Shown here one piece after another: positions 39,995 to 51,286 of a stretch of 64,000 nt of DNA. The position numbers and the translations under genes were made by a program. This DNA is from Phymatolithon calcareum (Eukaryota > Rhodophyta > Florideophyceae > Hapalidiales): assembly GCA_977006965.1 (NCBI GenBank), contig OZ345379.1:2046001-2110000 (forward strand), read 5' to 3'. The notes beneath the pieces are model-generated. The model saw only the letters and a list, made by a program, of their open reading frames with translations, had not been told where the DNA came from and did not search any database. The first letter of the stretch is position 1, and every line of letters starts with the position of its first letter.

Positions 39995-41069
39995 TAAAGG
40001 GGGGGATCTAATGTTCCGACAGTTCTTACAAAAATTAAAAACAAAATAACTTCTAGAAATCCGCTAGTAACGGGACTTATATGCACTGAAAGCTCATTGG
40101 CTCGTCTCTACAGGCGTTTAGTCGTACCATACGTTGCTTTGCGCCCTTTTCTTGAAGAAATTTGAAAGCGTAGAGCACTCAAAGAGCTCCAAATTTCTCG
40201 TCAATGTCCAAATTCACCCGACAGTAGTAATCAAAATTTTATCAGAATTTAAGGGAACAAATTGGGTTCATGAAGGCGATGCCCGCGCTCAGCGCGGCTG
40301 CTCACGCGGCATGTGCGCGAATCTCTGCGCGTCGTCCATGGCATCGACCTCCAAGCGCACCCTGCTAGCAGGCTCGGCAAGGAGATTCGTGGCGGGAAGG
40401 GCGGGAGCGGCACCAACATCCGCTCGAGGCACGCTGCTACAGCACGGGGACTAGCGGGAAGATGCTCGATGAACAGAGTGAGTGCGTCGTACAGGTGGTG
40501 TCGTGTGAGCGGAACACCGCGGTCTGCAAACCATTGCAACATATTGACAAAAACTGACTCCTCGGTAGCATTGAGGCTTGTTGGGCGCCCCGCCTTGGCG
40601 CGCACAGATCAGTGACGATATCGCCGCGAAGCGTCGTTCAGCGTAGACTTAGGCACATGAAATCGCTTCTACGCCTCGCGATAGCTCATATTGTGCTTCT
40701 TTATTGATTCTTTAGAACGCTTCATGCGCTTCACGAGCCGGCGCTGTGCTGCTTTCGGATTCATGATGTACCAGTCCGGCGCGTGGGTAGCTGCAGATGC
40801 TCGTCGCTGACTTTTTAATATTCGCGTGGTTTCCCGCCCATTTTCCTCTTCCACCAAAACGGAAGTATCGGAACAGCTCAAACTTCGTCAAACATACAAT
40901 CATGAGGCGCTAAATCCATCGGCTAATATGAGACATTTAGCCTGTATCTATTCCCGAAAAGACGCTATTGCTCCAAAAACTGACTAGATCCTAATTTGCA
41001 GATAAAATTTGCTTGTTTTCACTGTCCGGTGATTTAGACACTGCGTCCAAATATTACATCCCCCCTTTA
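39995..41069 (-). mobile_element. small pogo-like element with TA target
   Basis: Imperfect terminal inverted repeats: AAGGGGGGGATCTAATGTT at the left and AAGGGGGGATGTAATATTT read from the right end, each next to TA. The 1.07-kb unit carries decayed minus-strand fragments: SIKKHNMSYREA, a stop, then KRFHVPKSTLND (psq-type helix-turn-helix), then GRPTSLNATEESVFVNMLQW and RGVPLTRHHLYD (CENP-B type DNA-binding). No DDE core. It interrupts the DUF7869-like frame. Confidence 0.65.
40249..40881 (-). pseudogene. pogo-type transposase DNA-binding remnant
   Basis: Psq helix-turn-helix and CENP-B-like halves lie in different frames with stops between them. It resembles the N-terminus of the transposase at 41401 in layout but not closely in sequence. 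Confidence 0.55.
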
Positions 41070-41074
41070 TTGTA

Positions 41075-43369
41075 GGGTCTCGCAAAAATGAGCCACTAAA
41101 AATTCGATAATAATTAATGAGAAAACCGTAGTGGTTTGGACACTTGGAGGTCATTTCGGGCTCCTACGTAGAGCTATCTCATAAACTTATGAAAATATTT
41201 GAATTCTGGCGTGTTTCTTCCAATTCTGAGTGTCAACTACGTATATAAGGAAAGTTTGAGATCAACTAGCTGTCTTTATCGTCCTTAACTCGACCTTTTC
41301 GAACTGATGGTCGTTGATCTGGCCGTTTCTATTAGCACGAACCTACAGTATAGATAAAAAAGATCCATTAGCTCTATTTTTTGCAGTGACCATTATCACA
41401 ATGACCCCACTCTTTACTCTTACAGACGCTCAGAAGCGTCTAGCTGAAGCTGTGTGTGAGAAAAAGAACAATCTTGACGTCTCTGTTCGAATTTTGGGCA
41501 AAAAATTTAATGTCCCGCGCACTACACTGCAAAGAGCATGTAGGACAGATGGATCGCCAACCTCGATGCTCGAAAGGAGCGAAGGGCGTGGACGGAAACA
41601 CAGGCTCACGACAGAAGAAGAGTCATTTATTGTTGAAGCGGTCATGGAGTTTCAGCGAAATAGCACACCGCTGTGCCGCGAGGCTCTAAAAGCACCGGCG
41701 AGAACTTTAATCCAAACTTTTCCATTAAAGCGCCGACAAACCCTTGGCTTCAAAGACGACAGGCCGGGCAAGACATGTGTAAGAAGTCTACTCTCTCGTC
41801 ACCCTCATCTATCTCTTCAGACGAGAGCTAATTTAGAGCATGCGCGCGCTGAGGCTATGAGCCCAGAAATCTGTGCCACTCACTTCGCCCGACTCAGTGC
41901 CCTGTGTGACAAGTACAACATCAAGAAGGCATTCCACATCTTTAATCTTGATGAGTCTGGCTTTTCTATTCGCGGAATGAAATTGGGACTCGAGCTAATA
42001 CTAGAGATATCAAGTGGAGAGGGACTGTCGATCACGTGACACTATTGTATCAGGCGCTGGACAACTGTTCACTCCGTTCGTCGTGCTTCCTGGCGCTGAG
42101 GCTAATTATCGACAGTGCAGAGGTGGGCGCTTCTAGACGCCGGCAGACTACTTGCCTCAACCTAGTTACCTATATTATCGGAAATTTGCGGGTGTAGATA
42201 GCGACATATTCTACTCGTGGGCATTGAACTTTGTTGACGAAACTCGATTTCTTAGGAGAGGAGGGCAAAGGTTGTTCCTTGTGTTTGACTGATACGCCGG
42301 ACATCTGACCTTTCGCACCGTTAATCTACTGAAGACTAAAGATATCATTGTGGCTGGGCTGCCGGCACACACATCTCATGCACTACAGCCATTAGACGTC
42401 GGCGTGTTTGGGCCACTAAAGGAGAGATTTCGTCAACAGCTTTCGAACCGGTGAGTGACGTCTAAGAAAGACGCGCGGAACGACATCTTTACAGTATGTG
42501 AGTTACTCAAGAATTCATACTACAAAGCTGTGACGGCTTTTAACGTCATTGGAGGGTTTAAGGGATCAGGACTCTGGGTGCAGTCTGCTCGCGGCCCAGA
42601 TCCAACACAAATTCGAGTTGATGCGTTCACTTCTTCAACCATAACGGAGTCTGTGCTGGGAAATGCACCTGCAACGTGGAGCATAGCTGCTTTAACAGAA
42701 AGCTCTGATGCTCCAGAGGCTCTGATCAACAACTACAAACAACTCTACGATCTATTTCTTAGCAGAGCAGAACAGCTCAGCTTTGATGGAGCAGTGGTCC
42801 TAGACAGCGGAACAATGAAAATAAGCACACGGAGTGATGCCACACTAACAAGCGATAATGTGCTCTCGGCTCTTGAAGCTTCCGAGGAGAAGAAACGACG
42901 AGAAGCAGCGAAGAAGGCTGCCGCAGCTACAGAGCGAGAGCGTCGAAAAGAGCTTGCTGTTGCCAAAAGTCAAGAGCGACTTGCTGCAGAGCGCCAGCAT
43001 CAGCAAAATAAAGATGATCGGGAAGAAGCTGAGCTGCAGCAGTCCAAAACATCTCGACTTGCTCGGCGCCGTCGCCTGGAAGAGACGCGAGGTGAGAGAC
43101 GCGACAGTGCTAAGAGACGTCGCATTTCTAGTGCTGCTTGACAGATTGAATAATGAATAAAATTATGTGCTTCAATTTTATTGTCCAATAAGATAAGGTG
43201 GCCCACATGTACCTGCTTTGGAATGAGATCCGCCAAATCAGGGCCTTGTGTTCAGGCCACCCTCCTTCCAAAACATGGATATGTATTATTATTCTGTCTC
43301 AATAATTGAACGGCGAAGTTTAAGCCTTCGATTGATGTCAAAGTCATTCAGCCCATATTTGCGAGACCA
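41075..43369 (+). mobile_element. pogo-superfamily DNA transposon with TA target duplication
   Basis: Ends GGGTCTCGCAAAAATGAGCC at the left, and TGGTCTCGCAAATATGGGCT read from the right end, both flanked by TA (41073-41074, 43370-43371). The 2.3-kb length and a single transposase gene are typical for Tc1/mariner-pogo elements. Confidence 0.8.
41401..43141 (+). pseudogene. pogo-type transposase, inactivated
   Basis: ATG 41401 begins MTPLFTLTDAQKRLAEAVCE. Psq helix-turn-helix (ILGKKFNVPRTTLQRAC), CENP-B-type domain (GRGRKHRLTTEEESFIVEAV) and the start of the DDE domain (IFNLDESGFSIRGM, first catalytic Asp) follow in one frame to 42039. The remainder is broken by stops and shifts: a TGA stands right after the second catalytic Asp (FLVFD then YAGHLTFRT), and the LPAHTSHALQPLDVGVFGPL motif follows. 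From 42455 a frame encodes a Lys/Arg/Glu-rich coiled-coil C-terminus. The breaks make the enzyme dead. Confidence 0.8.
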
Positions 43370-43371
43370 TA

Positions 43372-44369
43372 CGATACGTTACGCTACAGTACTGAAAGGC
43401 CATGAAATTAACATTCATATGACCTGACGGATGGCCATTGGCTAGATTTGAATATGCTGTTATTCGGGCTGTTCACACCGGCGATTAACGCCAGCGGCGA
43501 GCCCCTGTCTGCAGCTAGATAATATGTATTATAGTGGGAAATAGAAGAAAAGGCCAATCAGGAACCAGAAGTAAACAACATTGTCCCGTTTGTGCTCGCG
43601 TAGCTCGCGAGCAGTTCCTACGATTATTCAAGCAATTAGAAATCGGCTAATTGCAATACAAAACCCGATCCGCGCGTCGTCCCGGCGTCGGCTCGGTCCA
43701 CTGCACACGCATAGAAGCGCTAAGCGCCCAATTTGACGACAATCCGGGTTCGTTGGGTGAGCTTAGTGAATCTAGAAAAACTCTGCAATCGCGATGCAGA
43801 GTTCCGATGGTCCTGCCGCCGGCACAAGAGCCTCCCGGGAAGCTCGTCACAGGAAGTGTCTCAAGAGATGCGAGTTAAGCCCAAGATGACATTCGGCGCA
43901 GAGAAGCCTTACGCTTTGCAAAGCTGTCCTCGAGGTGAACCCTGCCGGCTCAGATGAAGACCCTCCGCACGAGATCTTGCTCGGGGTTAAAGCATCCCTT
44001 CCACCCGCTCGGTCTGTCTTCACTGAAGAATACTTCAGCTCTCCGTCATTCCCTATTGTCCTACTCGAAGCTGTATTGCACCTGTATGACGGCGCGTTCG
44101 TCTCAGAGGAGCCCATCTAGTCCATCGGTATGACTGATCTCGAGAGGGCGAACTCGGGACTCATTACCTAACTATGGCTGGCCGACGTACCGGAATGTGA
44201 CGCGAAGAACATTCGCACTGTAATGGGCCAGTACCGATACAATCGCTATTCCGCTAACCCGCTGCGCAACGGTCGCAGCCAAGGCAATCAGGGGTCCAAT
44301 TCCTCTGCTCAATGCTCTCAGGTAGAATAATATCGCTCTCTACATGAACATATTTCTCCTCCTGCCGCC
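43372..44369. other. no gene recognised
   Basis: Two modest plus-strand frames (43651-43878, 43935-44120) have no recognisable motif; they may be the decayed 5' part of the retroelement whose gag follows. Confidence 0.35.
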
Positions 44370-45003
44370 ATGCCCTCGGAATTCCAACCACAGGCTGGTA
44401 GTCTTCCCATCGTAGACCCCTCCATATCGTTTGGCGTCTCTCAAGACAATCGAATCGGACAAGCAGAACAATTCCATCAAGAACATTCAGGACACCTCCA
44501 TCCTGGACCTCTTGACATCACCTATCAGTCCTGTGAAGGCGTGCGCCGTGCTGGAGATCCTTCGAAAAAGGCGTCAAGTGTCCAGCACTACTTTGGCGAC
44601 GAAACGTTCTCTGGTGATATCTCCGAATCGATCAAGATGACTGTCCGCGACTACAACATTTGCGCTAACCAGCTGCAGCTGAAGTCTACGCAGAAGGCCG
44701 ATTTCTTTGTCAATGCATTCAAAGGCCCGGCTCGTCATTACTTCTTCGAGCACTGCAAGCCAAATATGTCTTACTCGAACTTGTTAAGGCGATGAAGGAT
44801 GAGTACGGTAGTGACGCACGCCAGATCCAAGTTCACCACGACCTTGAAAGCTTGCGTCTCTCTTCGTTTATGAGCAGAACTAGCTGACCGATGAGTACGC
44901 TGGCCTGACCGCGCTGGTGAACAAAATCAACCTTCTTAAACCACAATGCCCACCCAAGTTCCGAAGTGAAGAGAGCAAGACACACTTCTTGCGGAATGAA
45001 CTG
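44370..45003 (+). pseudogene. older Ty3-type gag, split by a younger LTR element
   Basis: ATG in a strong context (GCCGCCATG). The frame contains HYFGDETFSGDISESIKMTV and ADFFVNAFKGPARHYFFEHC, the pattern of retroviral-type Gag capsids (F-G-------W, then F---L-G-A--WF). A frameshift lies at about 44795; the text continues MKDEYGSDARQIQVHHDLES and, after another shift, PKFRSEESKTHFLRNEL. At 45003 it is interrupted by the LTR element and resumes at 48682 (SESRVTSYFARNCAQLIT and on), which shows a nested insertion. Confidence 0.65.
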
Positions 45004-45348
45004 TAGACACGCAATATTGCAGAGATGTAGTGAACGATATTATCACCATCGACCTAGGAGGTCTCTATAACGGCTCCTTGTGATATATCCACCGACATTG
45101 ACAACACAGTTTCGTGAACGACTCTTCCAAGAGGAACAAACGGATTTATCGCAGACATAGACTAACACTCAACGTAATACTAGGCTAGCGTCGGTTAGTG
45201 CTCCCCCTTTTTGCAGGGTGTGCAATTGCTCGCCCCTGCCCTATTTAAGTAGCGATCCTGATCGCATCTTGGACGGAGGCATCGCATCACAGAGACATCA
45301 CCACTTTTCAAGATAAAACCCAACCCTTATCTTTTCACTCCCAGTGAT
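45002..45348 (+). repeat. 5' LTR
   Basis: Begins TGTAGACACGCAATATTGC and ends CCAGTGAT. Promoter-like TATTTAAG near 45241. Pairs with 48330-48676. Confidence 0.85.
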
Positions 45349-45414
45349 TATAGAAATTTCTTTCCTGCAGGAGAATGTCTGAGTGATAAGAGGAAGATAA
45401 AGTTCAATTTGGAA

Positions 45415-46395
45415 ATGGATGATCCTCAAACCAAGGAAAGTGGACGTTTTTCGTCGGCGCAACCTACCGATCGGCAACCAACCGCGGCGCTATTCCAACC
45501 CGTTAGCCACCCGATATTACGAAGTCTCGACCCAAGAGTTGTGACGAAGTTCTTGAAGGAGAGAAAGCGGTACGAAGATGAGGTCAACGAGAAGAAGAAG
45601 GAAGTCCCGTCGATGACCGTGGCACCTTTTAAGGTGTCAATCGACTGGAGGCTTCTCGAGTCCATGTTCTTCCCAGCGGAGTTCAATGACATATCAAGAG
45701 CTAAAACAGCTGGAGCTCTGAAATCGAACGATATTCAAAAATTTATTGAAGGTTTGGTGCAGGAGAATGAAGACGAAGAGGTACACCCGGAAATCATCGA
45801 GAAGGCTCTACACAGTCTTCGAATGGCAGTGCACGTCGTACAAGCGAAGGCAAGGATTTTGGAGTTTGCTACAGATTTCTTCTCAAGATTAGAAGAAGCT
45901 CGGTACCCGAACTTCAAGCAAAACAATCCAAAGCAAACCATATCCCTCATGCAGGATAAGATTTTCTCAACAAGTTTGAAGAAGGTAATGGAAAGGCACC
46001 TTAAATGTCAGCAAGGATTGAAGCAGGACCTCAGAGCCTATGTCAATTTATTGTGCAAGGAAGCTGAGATATCCCAAAGGGCAGAAGGCATGCGCCCTAA
46101 GGGTACACCATCAACACCGAAGAAGACGCAAACATCCGGATCCCAAGCGGACACGAAACCAAAGAAATGGATTCCAGTATGTCTTAATCCTCCATGTAAG
46201 GCCAAAGGAAAAATGCACTTTCTATGCGACTGCGAAGATTGTGAGGAGCACGAACATTCTTTCAAGTCGTTGCAAGAAACTCTTCGAAATGCGGTAAAGC
46301 TATCGCACCGAGACTATGGCAAAGCGATCTGTATATTTACAGACTCCTCGGATGCTCATTGGGCTGCCATGGTCACGCAATGTGATGAAAGTTAA
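45415..46395 (+). pseudogene. gag joined directly to RNase H by internal deletion
   Basis: From ATG 45415 (MDDPQTKESGRFSSAQP). The first 280 residues are Gag-like, helical, and end in a Cys-rich stretch (CLNPPCKAKGKMHFLCDCED) in place of a classic CCHC knuckle. At about 46250 the frame passes without a break into FKSLQETLRNAVKLSHRDYG and ICIFTDSSDAHWAAMVTQ, the RT-RNase H connection and first RNase H strand. So the deletion of protease and RT preserved the reading frame. The frame stops at 46395 and the RNase H text continues after it (46411-46725: RAQERWSTFEKEAY, HLHTDHRNLLFSF). Confidence 0.75.
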
Positions 46396-46410
46396 CTGAC
46401 GAAGGATATA

Positions 46411-46929
46411 ATGCAGCAAAATCATGAGCCGTTCGCATTTCTTAGTTCATCTTTCAAGAGAGCACAAGAACGATGGAGCACATTCGAGAAGGAAGCCTAT
46501 GTCATTTTGAAGAGTTTCCGGAAGCTCGACTACATGCGCGCAATGGAAGCAAACATCCACCTACACACTGATCATAGAAACCTGCTATTTTCATTTCACC
46601 CGATGGTAATGGTACCAACGATCGGCAGCCACGTGATCAGCAAAGTTCAAAGATGGGCCGTTTAATTATCAACGTTCTCGTACCCAATTGATCATGTGGA
46701 AGGCGAGCCGAACGTTATGCCCGATATTATGTCACGGTGGCTGTCCGGGTACAGAGGCAAGAAAGTCATGAGTCGCAGGGTTTCTGAAAAATCGATGGAA
46801 AACGACATCGTGGAATCACCTTTCAGCGAAGATTTTGTGTTGCCAACAACACAAATGATCATCGCGGAACAGAACAAACATGAAAAATCAAGGCCGGCAA
46901 AAGCGGCAAAGAAGGACAGGGATCTGTAA
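46411..46929 (+). pseudogene. RNase H remainder and linker
   Basis: FAFLSSSFKRAQERWSTFEK and HTDHRNLLFSFHPM are the middle and late RNase H motifs of Ty3-type Pol; IDHVEGEPNVMPDIMSRWLS follows, as usual before integrase. Interrupted by stops at 46395 and 46665. Confidence 0.75.
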
Positions 46930-47834
46930 TATCAAAGCAAACAAGTTTGGATCCCGGATGAATCAATCGAACTCCAGCTTAAACTTCTGACTATAACAAA
47001 CTGCGGTGCTGGTGGACACAGAGTATTCGACTCAACGAGCAGCGTTTTGAAAGAGAAGTTTTGGTGGGGCTCAATTGTCAATGATTTCAAGGAGTTAGTA
47101 AAGAAGTGCATTCACTACATCATATCGAAAAGCGGTACCAAGATCCCATGCCCACTTTCGTGGGTATTACACGGAAATGAGCCCAACGAAGTTATAGATT
47201 TCTATTTTTTGTATATGGGTCCAAGTACTACCGGGCACAAATACCTTTTCGTTATCAAGGACGATTTGTCATCCTATGTATGGCTCTGTCCATCCGTCGC
47301 TGCAAATGCAAACACAGCAGCTGAAGAACTGGCACGGTGGATGCGCACATTCACTGTTATTAACAACTGGGTATCCGACCAAGGATCTCATTTCAAGAAC
47401 GTTGTGGTGGTAAATCTCGCCGATATCCACAAATTAAACACTCATTCACGGTAGCATATGCCCCGTGGGTGAACGGAACCGTGGAAAGAGTAATGCGAAC
47501 TGTGCTTGCTGCTTGCAACGCTATTTTGTCCGAGTAGAAACTCGCGCCCCAGGATTGGACTGCGGTGACAGGCATGCTGATGACAATAATCAACGAATGT
47601 CCCCTCAAGAGGCTGGGTTCCAGCACAGATGGAACATACAGAAGTCCGCTTCAATTCATGACTGGTATCAAGCCAACGCGCACACAACTAGTCATTGACT
47701 CTGAGGCACATGATGGGAAGATGAGAAGTATTGAAAACGCAAGGGCTATGCAATTACTGGAGATTAATGCACTACAGTCTTCAATCGAGAATATGCACAA
47801 AGACGTCTGGAAAAAGTCAGCAAGAATCGATTGA
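46930..47834 (+). pseudogene. integrase, disrupted
   Basis: FWWGSIVNDFKELVKKCIHY (zinc-binding region), then NEVIDFYFLYMGPSTTG with the first catalytic Asp, YLFVIKDDLSSYVWLCPSV, and VSDQGSHFKN with the second Asp. After a frameshift near 47450 come APWVNGTVERVMRTVLAACN (catalytic Glu) and the C-terminal part to 47834. Confidence 0.75.
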
Positions 47835-48300
47835 AGCAAATCAAGCAGCACAACAAAAACAGGAACATTGTGAGTCACCAATTTCAATTACGTGATTTTT
47901 TGGTTGTACGTGTTCCGAACGGCAAGAAGAAGAAGCACAAACTGCAGTTCAAATGGATCGGTCCTAAGCGAGTGGCTACAATTGTCAGCGAGTTGTTCTA
48001 CGATGCGACAGCATAGTGCATGGGAAAACGGATCGGGTCCATGCCAGCAGAATGCAACTGTACCGCGCTGATGTTGACGGAAAAAGGAAAGCAATGAGCT
48101 GACGAAACAAGCAGAACACTCTGAGACTAAGTACGAGATTATCGAAAAACTCGTGGATATAGGAGAAGCATCAGATGGAATTTTCGTTCAAGTTCAGTGG
48201 TCAGGCTTGCCGGAAAAAAGCGATTGGACATGACAGAAGATCGAAACACACTCAAGAAAAATCTGGCAAAGAAGGCCAAGCAAGCATTGCAAATCAATGA
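47831..48300 (+). pseudogene. integrase tail with chromo-like motif
   Basis: FQLRDFLVVRVPNGKKKKHK and LQFKWIGPKRVATIVS form the typical linker; near 48160-48240 EIIEKLVDIGEASDGIFVQV and QWSGLPEKSDWT give the chromo-like end. Frames are interrupted. Confidence 0.55.
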
Positions 48301-48329
48301 TTAATACACTCTTCGAGTGTGTGGGGCCC

Positions 48330-48676
48330 TGTAGACACGCAATATTGCAGAGATGTAATGAACGATATTATCACCATCGACCTAGGAGGTCTCTATAACG
48401 GCTCCTTGTGATATATCCACCGACATTGACAACACAGTTTCGTGAACGACTCTTCCAAGAGGAACAAACGGATTTATCGCAGACATAGACTAACACTCAA
48501 CGTAATACTAGGCTAGCGTCGGTTAGTGCTCCCCCTTTTTGCAGGGTGTGCAATTGCTCGCCCCTGCCCTATTTAAGTAGCGATCCTGATCGCATCTTGG
48601 ACGGAGGCATCGCATCACAGAGACATCACCACTTTTCAAGATAAAACCCAACCCTTATCTTTTCACTTCCAGTGAT
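48330..48676 (+). repeat. 3' LTR
   Basis: Near-identical to 45002-45348 (two visible differences, at GATGTA(A/G)TGAACG and CACT(T/C)CCAG). Confidence 0.85.
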
Positions 48677-48849
48677 AACTGAGCGAATCGCGCGTAACCT
48701 CTTATTTCGCGCGCAATTGTGCACAATTGATCACGCACGCATATTTTCTTCTCAATTGTTTTTACCAAATTCAGAAAGCTGCAATTCGAAAGGCGACACA
48801 CGCCGCTCATATGCGAGCGAAGATTGAAAAAGGAGCTGGAACGACATTT

Positions 48850-49640
48850 CTTTAAACCAAAATTTGTCCCAATCTTGAACTTTTTATTGAAACCGAGCAA
48901 GAATATATTTGAACAATTGCGCACCAAATCCCTTTTTGGTGCGCAATTGTCGAAATTTTCAAAAGCCAGGTTTCATAACCGGTTGTTTTTTGGGACTCTT
49001 TTTCCCTCGTTTTTATTTCTCTTCAATTCCTTTCTCTTTCTGTTCATATAATAGGCGTAATGCGCGCACTGTTGAAATCTCGCCAGAATCAATCGCGCGC
49101 TGCAAAAAGGGCTATTTAGTCTGGCGCTAACAGTCCACCGCCATGCTGGTGATGGGGGATGTTGATGGTATGATCGTGCTGTGTTGTAAAAATATTAATC
49201 GTATAGAACTGAGTACAGAATTTTTATTAACTCAGAGGTATCTACACATTCAAATCATACTTTTGAAACTTTTTGGGATGCGTTCGTATCTACCGGAGAT
49301 AGCGGGTCTTTGACAAAAATCGGAATTGTTTGAAAACTATGCACTCGTCAAGATCACGGCAAAAAGATGATTAGCACATGTCACTCTGATCAACCACAAC
49401 CTATAGAACCAGTAAAGTTGGTAATGTTCGTTGTCGAGATCACAGTGACACACAAATGCAGCATTATGAGTGTCTCGATCGAAACTTGCCCTTCGGTTTT
49501 CTAAGAACTTGGTGCCGATCCCATTCGATTATCTCATACAAGCACAACCGTATGGATACTGCGCTTTCGCTTCCACTTTGGTGCTTCCCCTTTTATTTGT
49601 GCCGAGCTTTGGGCCCGGATGCCATCAAAATCTTCGGGAG
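48850..49640. other. no gene recognised
   Basis: Follows the end of the older gag. Has inverted GCGCAATTGT motifs (48710-48730, 48917-48950) and A/T-rich stretches; no coding signal. Confidence 0.4.
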
Positions 49641-50285
49641 AGCCAGTGCATTAAATGTGGGCACTCCTCATTTTGAAAATCTATCGGATCAAGCACGTTC
49701 ACGCCACATTCTGTCGCGTAGATGAGAAGACTTTTCGCAAATGGGCGTGGAAATACGTCAAGCTAATTGCAGCTGTCCGTGTAGAATGTACTCGTTTTGC
49801 TGTTTGTTCTATATTTACCAATTACTTCAGGAGTATCGTGATTGCTAATTCCTGTCCGTTTACTTTACTGAAACTGATCAGATCCAGTGTGAGCTGCGTT
49901 TGTAGTACAAAAAGTACCATGGATGCTACGTATCAGTCGATGGTACTGATTGCCTGATTCAAGAGCCCACTCCACGAGATACGAAATGGTACTCTCACAA
50001 ACTAAAAGGGGCGAACGTGCGGTATGAAATTACAATGTCATTGGAGGGTAACGAAATAGTTTGGTTCTACGGTGCATTTGAGTGCGGCGCTAATGCAGAC
50101 CTTAGAATTTTTAACAAAAACGATAAACATGCTCTGGAAGATAGCGAGACCGTTGTCGCTGCATAGGGCTACAGAATTCCCCTTTCTTTCACACCGTATG
50201 TTTTTGAGGTTCACAATGAGTGCCACAGGAGCGTGTGGGAAATATCGTTTTCTATGGTTGGACATTACAGTTTCAAATTCTTGAA
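49640..50285 (+). pseudogene. DDE_4-type transposase remnant (plus copy)
   Basis: HVHATFCRVDEKTFRKWAWK is the N-terminal part; after an intron-like gap, YVSVDGTDCLIQEPT, WYSHKLKGANVRYEITMSLE and VWFYGAFECGANADLRIF follow. These are the DDE_4 (IS5/Harbinger-like) motifs VDGTD-x-QEP, YSHK---LRYE and P--CG--D--IF. A stop lies near the second Asp region, so it is dead. A diverged second copy lies in opposite orientation at 50486-51090. Confidence 0.7.
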
Positions 50286-50485
50286 AAATTATTTGCCGTG
50301 TGCCATATCAGAACTGTTTCAACCAGCAAGGTTGAAAGCAGACTGTTTTAATTTCTAGATTTCAATGTAAAACAAAGTATCTGTCTCCAACGAGAGCTGT
50401 GTGGCGTTCGCCACGGCGTGAGGCAAATAGAGTGCCTCGGCCGATCATGGCGAAAGATATCTCTCAAAAGGCGGAAGTTTTTGAA

Positions 50486-51090
50486 TCAGCCATTAACCGT
50501 TTCGTGCCGTGCTCGAATTTCTGAAGCCAGACGTCGTCCATAGTCTGTAAGCATGTTCGGAGTGAAACACTTTTCGTCGTGGCATCCCTTATCTGCTATA
50601 ACGAACTCGCCGTGCATCAAGGCCTGTTTCAAATTTTGCCGGAATATTTTGACATAGCGGTAACTGCGACACTCAAACGGTCTACTTCTCCAAACTAGAG
50701 TTCCCTCCATAGAAAGCCCTATCTCATAGCGCAGGTCCGCTCGCTTGATTTTGTGAGAATCATATGAAGGGCCAAACTGATCTGGCTCTTGCTCGGCGAA
50801 ATCTGTACCATCAACACTTATCCAGCAGCCAGATATAGATCTTCCATTCAGACCGGCTGTCCAGGTCACCTAAAATATTTGTCAACGATGATCAAAAATA
50901 CATAAAATTTTTGGGACGCGACATGCAACTTGCATATAACCCATCTGGTCCACGTAGTACCACGATCATTTTCGGAACGTTTTTCGCCAACGCTGCATAT
51001 AGAAGCATATTGATGCTCATTTCCGTACATTTTTAGAAATAGTAACGCAAAGGGCCAGTGCCGTGGCTGTGAGCGATGAAGAGTCGGCAC
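50486..51090 (-). pseudogene. DDE_4-type transposase remnant (minus copy)
   Basis: Exon-like N-terminal frame 51090-50866 (FLKMYGNEHQYASICSVGEK), then WISVDGTDFAEQEP, YDSHKIKRADLRYEIGLSME, VWRSRPFECRSYRYVKIF, VIADKGCHDEKCF and IRARHETVNG. The D-D-E triad residues are visible (VDGTD, ADKG, RHETVN). A TGA follows VNG where the family has Arg and continues FKNF, so a single nonsense change truncates it. Confidence 0.75.
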
Positions 51091-51286
51091 TCGACTCCAA
51101 ATAACAGCACATACCGAAGGGGTTGTTCAAAAAAAAGCACGAAGCCGACGACTCCATACGTTTTGGCTCTGCGGCTGTCGGCGCATGAATTCAGAGCCTG
51201 CGTACTCAAAAACAGAGGCTTGGACAGCTAGATCCAATGCGTCCATCTTATTAATCGTCCTGATCTATGACCTGCGCCTGCGTATG

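Larger units (their letters stand above)
44999..48681 (+). mobile_element. young Ty3-type LTR element lacking reverse transcriptase
   Basis: Two 347-bp LTRs (45002-45348 and 48330-48676) differ at about two positions. AACTG stands at 44999-45003 and again at 48677-48681, a probable 5-bp target duplication. GTGTGGGGCCC before the 3' LTR is a likely polypurine tract. Between the LTRs are gag, RNase H, integrase and a chromo-like tail; protease and the reverse transcriptase palm are missing. With near-identical LTRs but no polymerase and several stops, it was probably mobilised in trans. Confidence 0.88.
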
